Shown: piece after piece, positions 6,418-11,017 of the stretch
Numbering within the stretch: position 1 is the first letter of the stretch
Layout of the letters: each line of letters starts with the position of its first letter
Source: an uncultured Candidatus Competibacteraceae bacterium
GTDB taxonomy: Bacteria > Pseudomonadota > Gammaproteobacteria > Competibacterales > Competibacteraceae
Length of the DNA: 11,017 nt
Direction: 5' to 3'
Assembly: GCA_937872125.1 (NCBI GenBank)
Contig: CALMNY010000250.1
Span: forward strand, 1 to 11,017
Translations under genes and position numbers: made by a program
The notes under the pieces: generated by a model
Seen by the model: only the letters and a program-made list of their open reading frames with translations
The model's database searches: none
What the model was told of the DNA's origin: nothing

Positions 6418-9400
6418 TTAGCATCGCTCCAGGGCCGCGAGCGCCTCGTCGAAGCGCATGCCACGGATGGCGTGTTCCAGCGCCCCGGTTTTCGCCGCGC
6501 CCAGCGCGCCCACAAGGGCCGGTTTCAGTTCTTTAAAGCGGCGCAGGGCTTTGAGGTTGTAGTCACGCAAGTCCGCGCGCAGGGCTTCCAGTTGCTCGGG
6601 GGCCAGTGGCGGCGCGGCGGCGGAGGCTGGCGGCGCGGGGGCCTCGGTCAGACCTCGCCAGGGGGCGCTGGCGGCGGTGAGGGCGGCGAGTTGGCGGTCC
6701 AGCGATTCCAATCCGGTTTCCACATCCATCTCACCTCGCCGAATTGCCTCTTCCAGCGCCCCAGCCGTCGCCATCAACTCCAGCGCACCGAGGTTGCCGG
6801 CGTTGCCGCGCAGCGTGTGAATGCGGCGGGCGGCGGTTTCCCGGTCGCTCTGGACCAGATCGCGGCGAGTTTGCGCGGCGGCGGCCCCGAATTCAGTGAG
6901 GAATCCGTCCAGCAGGCGCAGAAAGAAAGCCCGGTCGCCGTCGAGGGTCTGAGCGGCCTGGCCCCGGTCAATGCCGGGGATGGCCGGGAAGTCGTCGGGC
7001 AACCTTTCCCCCCGCCCCCCAACCCCCGCCCACGGCGGGGAGGGGGAGCCGCCAACTCCCTCCCCCCTCGTGGGGGAGGGCTGGGGTGGGGGGGACGGAA
7101 GCGCCACTGAATGAGGTTTCACCCACTGCAACAGCATCGCCGTCATCTGCTCCAAATCCAGCGGCTTGGCCAGCACGTCATTCGCGCCGGCCTCCCGCGC
7201 CGCCGCCTGCTGTTCGGGCAGCACCCCGGCGGTAAAGGCGATAATGGGCAACGCCGTCAGACCCAGGTCACGGCGAATCAACCGGGTCGCGGTCAGGCCA
7301 TCCATGACCGGCATCTGCACATCCATCAGCACTACGTCGAACGCGGCGAGTCGGGCCTTCAGGCATTCAATCGCTTGTTGCCCATCGGCGGCCAACATCG
7401 CCGTTGCGCCTTCCAGCCCCAGCGCCCGCTCCACCACATCCCGGTTCATCGCGCTGTCGTCCACCACCAGCACCCGCACCCCGCTCAGGCGCGGCCCGGC
7501 GGGTAGCGCCGGTTTCGGCGCCGCTTGCGTTGTGACTGCGCCTTGAACCGCGCGCGCAAAGGGCAGTTCAACCCAGAAGGTACTGCCCTGGCCGACCTGA
7601 CTTTCGGCCCCGATCTCCCCGCCCATCAGCGCCACCAGCCGCTTGCAGATCGCCAACCCCAGCCCGGTGCCGCCAAATCGTCGGGTGATTCCGGCTTCAG
7701 CCTGAGTGAAGGGGGTGAACAGATGGTCCAGGGCTTCCGGTGCAATGCCAATGCCAGTGTCCCGCACGGTAAAGCGCACCCGGACGACCGTTTCGTTGCG
7801 CTCCAGCAGGTGAACAGCGATGGTGACCTCCCCACGCTCGGTGAACTTGAGGGCGTTGCTGGCCAGATTGACCAGTACTTGCTCCAGCCGCAAGCCGTCG
7901 CCCAGGAGCGGACCTACCGGTTCGGTGGGGGCGGCGATGCAGAATGTGAGTCCCTTGGTCTGGGCAGTTTGCTCCATCAGGCTCCCGATCCGGGCGAGCA
8001 GTCCGGCCAGGTCGAAGGGCCGGGATTCCAGGCGCAACTGGCCGGCTTCGATCTTGGAGAAATCCAGAATATCGTTGAGGATGACCAGCAGCGACCGGCC
8101 CGCCGCCTGAATCCGCTCCAACATATCGTGCTGGTTAGCGGTTAGCGGTTCCCGGCCCAACACCTGGGCCAGTCCCAGCACCGCATTCATCGGCGTGCGG
8201 ATTTCATGGCTCATGTGCGCCAGAAACTCGCTCTTGGCCGCGCTGGCGGTTTCGGCAGCCCCCTTGGCGGCCCGTAACGCCGCCTCCAATTCGTGTTGCT
8301 GCGTGATGTCGCGATTGACGCCGACCATCCGCCAGGGCTGGCCGTTGGCGTCGCGTTCAACCACCGCGGCCATGTGGATGTAGCGGACCCGGCCGCTCGG
8401 CAAGAGCAGGCGGAAGTCATCTTCATGGGGCGCGTTATTATGGAGGGGCGCGGCCAAGGCGGACTCAGCGCGTTCCCGGTCGTCGGGATGCACGCGCGAT
8501 TTCCAGAACTCGTAGCAGAGACCGGTCCGGTTCATCTCCTCCGGCGCTTCGTACCAGGCGCACAACCGGTCGTCCCATTCCAGCTTGCCGCTGGCGAATT
8601 CCCAGCTCCAGATGCCGATGTCGGCGGCGTCGGTGGCGACCTGGAGCAGGCGCAGGGTTTCCTGGACCTGGGCCTCGGCCTGTACTCGTTCGCTGATGTC
8701 CTGGATGAAGCCGTACAGAAACCGCTCGCCACTGAAGGGATCGGTTTGTTCGCTAAAGCAGAGGAGCGCATCGAAGACGCTGCCATCCCGGCGCCGGTAG
8801 CGGTTTTGAAAGGTCCGAAACTGTCCTTCGTGCTGCTCTACTTCTTCGACCAGCAGTGGCCGACGGCTGGGGTCGGCATAAGTCGCCTCGGCAACGGAGG
8901 TGCGGTTGATGGTTTCTATCGTTTGCGCGGGCGAATCGAACCCGAGCATGGCGGCCAGGGCGGGATTCACGAAGACATACTGACCCTTCGGGGTGGACTG
9001 GAACATGCCGATAGGCACATTCTCAAAGAGCCGGTGCAGGTGGTGGGCGCTGTCGCGCACCTGCTGCTCGGCCCGCTTGCGCTCGGTGATGTCCTGATGG
9101 GTGCCGGCCATCCGCACCGCCCGACCCTCGCTGTTGCGGCTGACGATCCGCGCCCGATCCAGAATCCAGCGGTAGCTGCCGTCACGCGCCCGCATCCGGT
9201 ATTCGACTTCGTGCAGCGGCGTCTGGCCCGCCAGGTGCGCATCAATGGATTGCCACGCCCGCTCCCGGTCATCGGGGTGGATGAGTTCGAGCCAGCCGCC
9301 GGCCGTGGCGTCATCAGCCTCCTGGCGGGTATAGCCGAGCATCCCGGCCCAGTAGTCGTTGCGCCGGACCTCGCCGGTCTCGATGTTCCAGTCCCAGGTT

Positions 9401-10539
9401 CCCAGCCGACTTCCATCTACGACGAAATTCAGACTTTCTTCGCGCTCCAGGATCGCCGCAGTGGCGGCCCGGACCTCGGCGGTACGCTCTTCGACCCGCC
9501 GTTCCAGGGTTTCATTGAGTTCTCTTAATGCCGTTTGCTCCTGGTGCAACTTGATTTCCGCCCGTTGGAGCGCCTGTTTTTCTTGCTGTAGCTGGGCTTT
9601 GGAGTTCCTCAACTCGGACTCAATCCGTTGTCTGATCACGATTTCTCGCGCCAGCCGGCGGTTCCAGTAGAAGATGGCCAGCACGATCAGCATCGCGGCC
9701 ACCAGAATTTGCCAGACCAGCGTGTAGTCCGGTTGCAGCCTCATCTCGACGCCAATCCATTTCTGGAGGATGGTTTGGCGCTCTTCATCCGTCATCGCGG
9801 CCAGGCCTTTGTTGATCAGCCCGGCCAGCTCGGGCCAGTCCTTGCGGACTGCCATGGCCTGGGTATTGATGCCGTAGGGCGTGGGCGCGGCGACTACAAG
9901 ATTGCTGAGGCGATGTTCCTTGACCAGAAAATTGCTGACGGTCAAATTGCCCACATAGCCATCCGCCTGGCCGGTGGCGACCGCCATGAGCGCATCCACC
10001 GGCGTTATCATTTCGAGGATGCGAATCCTTGGGAAGTCCTGCTTGAGCTTTTGGGTGACCAAAAAGCCCTTTTCCGCGGCGATGGTTTTGCCGGCGAGGC
10101 TTTCCAGGCCGATGATGTAGGGGCTATCCTGGCGCGCATAGAGGACCCAGGGCGCGGTCAGATAATCATTCGTAATGGCGAACTGCTGTTCCCGTTCCGG
10201 CGTGCGCGTAAAGGTAGGCAACAGATCGTAGTGCTGATGCGCGCCGCCGACATCGGCGACTGCGATGTCAAAACTGGTGGTGGCAGGGATAAACTCAACC
10301 TTGAAACCGAACCGCTTGGCGACGTAGTTGAGATAATCAACCGCCAGGCCCGCCGGTTCGGGCGTCGTGAGCATGTAGGGCGGATAGTCGCCGAGTCGGG
10401 CACGCACCGTCGGGTTGCTGGCCAGCCAGGCGCGCTCCTGGGCCGTCAACGGCAGCATTGCAGGATCTGGCCCCTGCGCTATCGCCAGGCGCAGCAGCGA
10501 TAGCGCCAGCACCAGCACAGTCACGGGTAGAATCTTCAA
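6418..10539 (-). CDS. Hybrid sensor histidine kinase, solute-binding sensor, three PAS, receiver and HPt
   Basis: A 1373-aa BvgS/EvgS-like phosphorelay kinase of the inner membrane. In order: signal sequence (1-21), periplasmic solute-binding domain of the SBP_bac_3/VFT type (about 32-264, starting LTAQERAWLASNP), one TM segment (274-292), coiled coil (about 293-367), PAS domains (about 367-492, 497-622, 627-750, each ending in an RDIT- or QDIT/S-like turn), HisKA with His778 (MSHEIRTPMN), HATPase with Asn895, DTGIGI (927-932) and GGTGLGL (956-962), receiver with Asp1027/1028, phospho-Asp1073, Thr1103 and Lys1125, then HPt with His1241 (IHTLRGNAGNLGA). The last 60 residues form a further helical region. 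The receiver-HPt linker (about 1146-1179) is encoded by an inserted repeat. TTG 10537-10539 is preferred, with GAGAGG 6 nt before it and a signal peptide directly after; upstream ATG 10653 would lie above the likely promoter. No response regulator gene is in the window. Confidence 0.95.
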   Translation of the reverse strand: MKILPVTVLVLALSLLRLAIAQGPDPAMLPLTAQERAWLASNPTVRARLGDYPPYMLTTPEPAGLAVDYLNYVAKRFGFKVEFIPATTSFDIAVADVGGAHQHYDLLPTFTRTPEREQQFAITNDYLTAPWVLYARQDSPYIIGLESLAGKTIAAEKGFLVTQKLKQDFPRIRILEMITPVDALMAVATGQADGYVGNLTVSNFLVKEHRLSNLVVAAPTPYGINTQAMAVRKDWPELAGLINKGLAAMTDEERQTILQKWIGVEMRLQPDYTLVWQILVAAMLIVLAIFYWNRRLAREIVIRQRIESELRNSKAQLQQEKQALQRAEIKLHQEQTALRELNETLERRVEERTAEVRAATAAILEREESLNFVVDGSRLGTWDWNIETGEVRRNDYWAGMLGYTRQEADDATAGGWLELIHPDDRERAWQSIDAHLAGQTPLHEVEYRMRARDGSYRWILDRARIVSRNSEGRAVRMAGTHQDITERKRAEQQVRDSAHHLHRLFENVPIGMFQSTPKGQYVFVNPALAAMLGFDSPAQTIETINRTSVAEATYADPSRRPLLVEEVEQHEGQFRTFQNRYRRRDGSVFDALLCFSEQTDPFSGERFLYGFIQDISERVQAEAQVQETLRLLQVATDAADIGIWSWEFASGKLEWDDRLCAWYEAPEEMNRTGLCYEFWKSRVHPDDRERAESALAAPLHNNAPHEDDFRLLLPSGRVRYIHMAAVVERDANGQPWRMVGVNRDITQQHELEAALRAAKGAAETASAAKSEFLAHMSHEIRTPMNAVLGLAQVLGREPLTANQHDMLERIQAAGRSLLVILNDILDFSKIEAGQLRLESRPFDLAGLLARIGSLMEQTAQTKGLTFCIAAPTEPVGPLLGDGLRLEQVLVNLASNALKFTERGEVTIAVHLLERNETVVRVRFTVRDTGIGIAPEALDHLFTPFTQAEAGITRRFGGTGLGLAICKRLVALMGGEIGAESQVGQGSTFWVELPFARAVQGAVTTQAAPKPALPAGPRLSGVRVLVVDDSAMNRDVVERALGLEGATAMLAADGQQAIECLKARLAAFDVVLMDVQMPVMDGLTATRLIRRDLGLTALPIIAFTAGVLPEQQAAAREAGANDVLAKPLDLEQMTAMLLQWVKPHSVALPSPPPQPSPTRGEGVGGSPSPPWAGVGGRGERLPDDFPAIPGIDRGQAAQTLDGDRAFFLRLLDGFLTEFGAAAAQTRRDLVQSDRETAARRIHTLRGNAGNLGALELMATAGALEEAIRRGEMDVETGLESLDRQLAALTAASAPWRGLTEAPAPPASAAAPPLAPEQLEALRADLRDYNLKALRRFKELKPALVGALGAAKTGALEHAIRGMRFDEALAALERC
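7008..7094. repeat. Inverted pair of REP-like elements inside the kinase gene
   Basis: Two imperfect palindromes with long C and G runs lie back to back: 7008-7049 (C run, then hairpin CCCGCCCACGGCGGGGAGG) and 7058-7094 (CCCTCCCCCCTCGTGGGGG, then AGGGCTGGGGTGGGGGGG). Hairpins face inward and the C/G tails face outward. The second copy matches the element at 10858-11002. The pair is in frame in the minus-strand kinase gene and encodes a Pro/Ser/Gly-rich linker containing PSPPPQPSPTRGEG. Confidence 0.9.
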
Positions 10540-10588
10540 GCAAAACCTCTCTTTCCTGGGTTCAGGCGCCCCCGCTATCCGAGGTGGT

Positions 10589-10618
10589 ATTGCAAAACAG
10601 CAATTCTCATTTTGCAAT
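10589..10618 (-). promoter_or_regulatory. Candidate promoter and overlapping inverted repeat upstream of the kinase
   Basis: ATTGCAAAA (10589-10597) and TTTTGCAAT (10610-10618) are perfect 9-bp inverted arms around a 12-nt spacer, in an AT-rich patch within GC-rich DNA. On the minus strand TTGCAA (10617-10612) and TGCAAT (10594-10589) are 17 bp apart and each match 4 of 6 sigma-70 consensus bases. Transcription would begin some 40 nt before the TTG start. The symmetry overlapping both boxes suggests an operator, but no binding protein can be named. Confidence 0.4.
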
Positions 10619-10857
10619 CGCACCCGGCTCCCACGCTCTGGCGTCACGGCCATTTCTGGGCAGCCAGGTGGTGGACGGCCTGCTGATCGCGCAAAACTAC
10701 AATCGGGATGATCCGTCGCCCCGGTTCCAGGAATTCAGCGAAGCCTATTTCAAGCGGCTCCGGGCTACAGCGCGGTATCGGCCTACGACGCGGCTACGGT
10801 GGTGTTGACGGCGCTGAAAAACCGGCAGCCGGGCGAGACACCCGATTACCCACAAAT
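10612..10857 (+). pseudogene. Frameshifted remnant of a type I periplasmic binding protein (Peripla_BP_6-like)
   Basis: Three plus-strand frames in succession read like one protein. A weak first piece is PTLWRHGHF (about 10630-10656). It is followed, one base out of frame, by LGSQVVDGLLIAQNYNRD and DPSPRFQEFSEAYFKR (about 10656-10757), then, after another shift near 10758, PGYSAVSAYDAATVVLTALK and NRQPGE (10760-10837). This order, with VxGLLIAQxY, xxFxxxYxxRF, PGYxAxxAYDA and the following LxxAL helix, is that of the C-terminal lobe of ABC-type amino-acid/urea binding proteins. No start, N-terminal lobe or stop remains, and REP-like DNA begins where the match ends. It also overlaps the kinase upstream region. 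The second and third pieces are convincing, the first is tentative. Confidence 0.68.
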
Positions 10858-11002
10858 CCCCCTCCCCCCTGGCGGGGGAGGGCCGGGGCGGGGGGGGTAA
10901 AAACCCGCAGCAGGTTCAAAATCGAGATAAAACGCTCAAAATTCCGTTCATCTTCACCGCTATAACCCCCCCACCCTAACCCTCCCCCGCCAGGGGGGAG
11001 GG
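10858..11002. repeat. Inverted pair of REP-like palindromic elements
   Basis: The element at 10858-10897 has a CCCTCCCCCC-TGG-CGGGGGAGGG hairpin followed by CCGGGGCGGGGGGG. Its near-perfect inverse lies at 10966-11002, with 68 bp of unremarkable DNA between. Here the hairpins lie outside and the G/C tails point inward, the opposite arrangement to the pair at 7008-7094. A 23-bp core is identical in both copies. No transposase is near. Confidence 0.9.
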
Positions 11003-11017
11003 AACGTTTGCTTATTA

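Noticed and set aside
6318..6515. Longer cpdA start at 6515
   Set aside because: It would overlap the end of the kinase gene, and the extra 66 residues do not resemble CpdA.
8293..9528. Plus-strand open frame of 411 codons opposite the kinase gene
   Set aside because: It lies wholly antisense to PAS-coding sequence with clear family motifs, has no recognisable domain and is explained by GC-rich codon structure. The same holds for other long antisense frames at 6310-7110, 7525-8145 and 9628-10503.
10540..10653. Longer kinase start at ATG 10653
   Set aside because: It would put 38 charged residues before the signal peptide, and it lies above the candidate promoter; TTG 10539 has a good ribosome binding site.
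10858..11002. CRISPR array at the right end
   Set aside because: There are only two copies, in inverted orientation, with no regular spacers; they are REP-like palindromes.

Overview
The window reads as chromosomal DNA of a GC-rich gammaproteobacterium. The evidence is the rpsA-ihfB-lapA-lapB gene order, an IHF-beta and a LapB very close to the enterobacterial proteins, an enterobacterial-type CpdA and a LolCD pair. Copies of a GC-rich REP-like palindrome are also present. The exact genus cannot be fixed from sequence alone; a Chromatiales- or Competibacter-like lineage is a guess.

Left half (1-4779, plus strand) is housekeeping: the end of ribosomal protein S1 (1-114), ihfB (174-482) with a strong terminator (527-556), then lapA and lapB (648-2148), which tune LPS synthesis. 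Next comes a secreted helix-hairpin-helix (ComEA-like) protein with an Ala/Pro tail built partly from tandem repeats (2267-2716) and closed by a perfect terminator hairpin. A lolC/lolF-type permease and its ATPase lolD (2838-4779) follow, overlapping by 8 bp, for lipoprotein release from the inner membrane.

Right half (4936-10539, minus strand) holds three genes read toward the lol operon: a large hybrid sensor kinase (6418-10539), cpdA, the cAMP phosphodiesterase (5517-6317), and a small class II aldolase-like protein (4936-5505). The kinase has a periplasmic solute-binding sensor, one membrane segment, a coiled coil, three PAS domains, HisKA, HATPase, receiver and HPt. It starts at a TTG codon with a good ribosome binding site, and a candidate promoter overlaps a perfect 9-bp inverted repeat.

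Between and beyond these genes lie decayed pieces. A 37-codon stub of a histidine kinase ATPase domain lies just after lolD (4797-4907). A frameshifted stub of a type I periplasmic binding protein lies upstream of the hybrid kinase (about 10612-10857). Two inverted pairs of the REP-like element are present: one at the right end (10858-11002), and one inserted in frame inside the kinase gene, where it encodes the receiver-HPt linker (7008-7094). I see no CRISPR array, tRNA, rRNA, transposase or defence system, and no clear evidence of a wholly new system. The most interesting items are the REP-derived protein linker, the two sensory-gene remnants and the Glu-to-Asp change in the aldolase-like protein.
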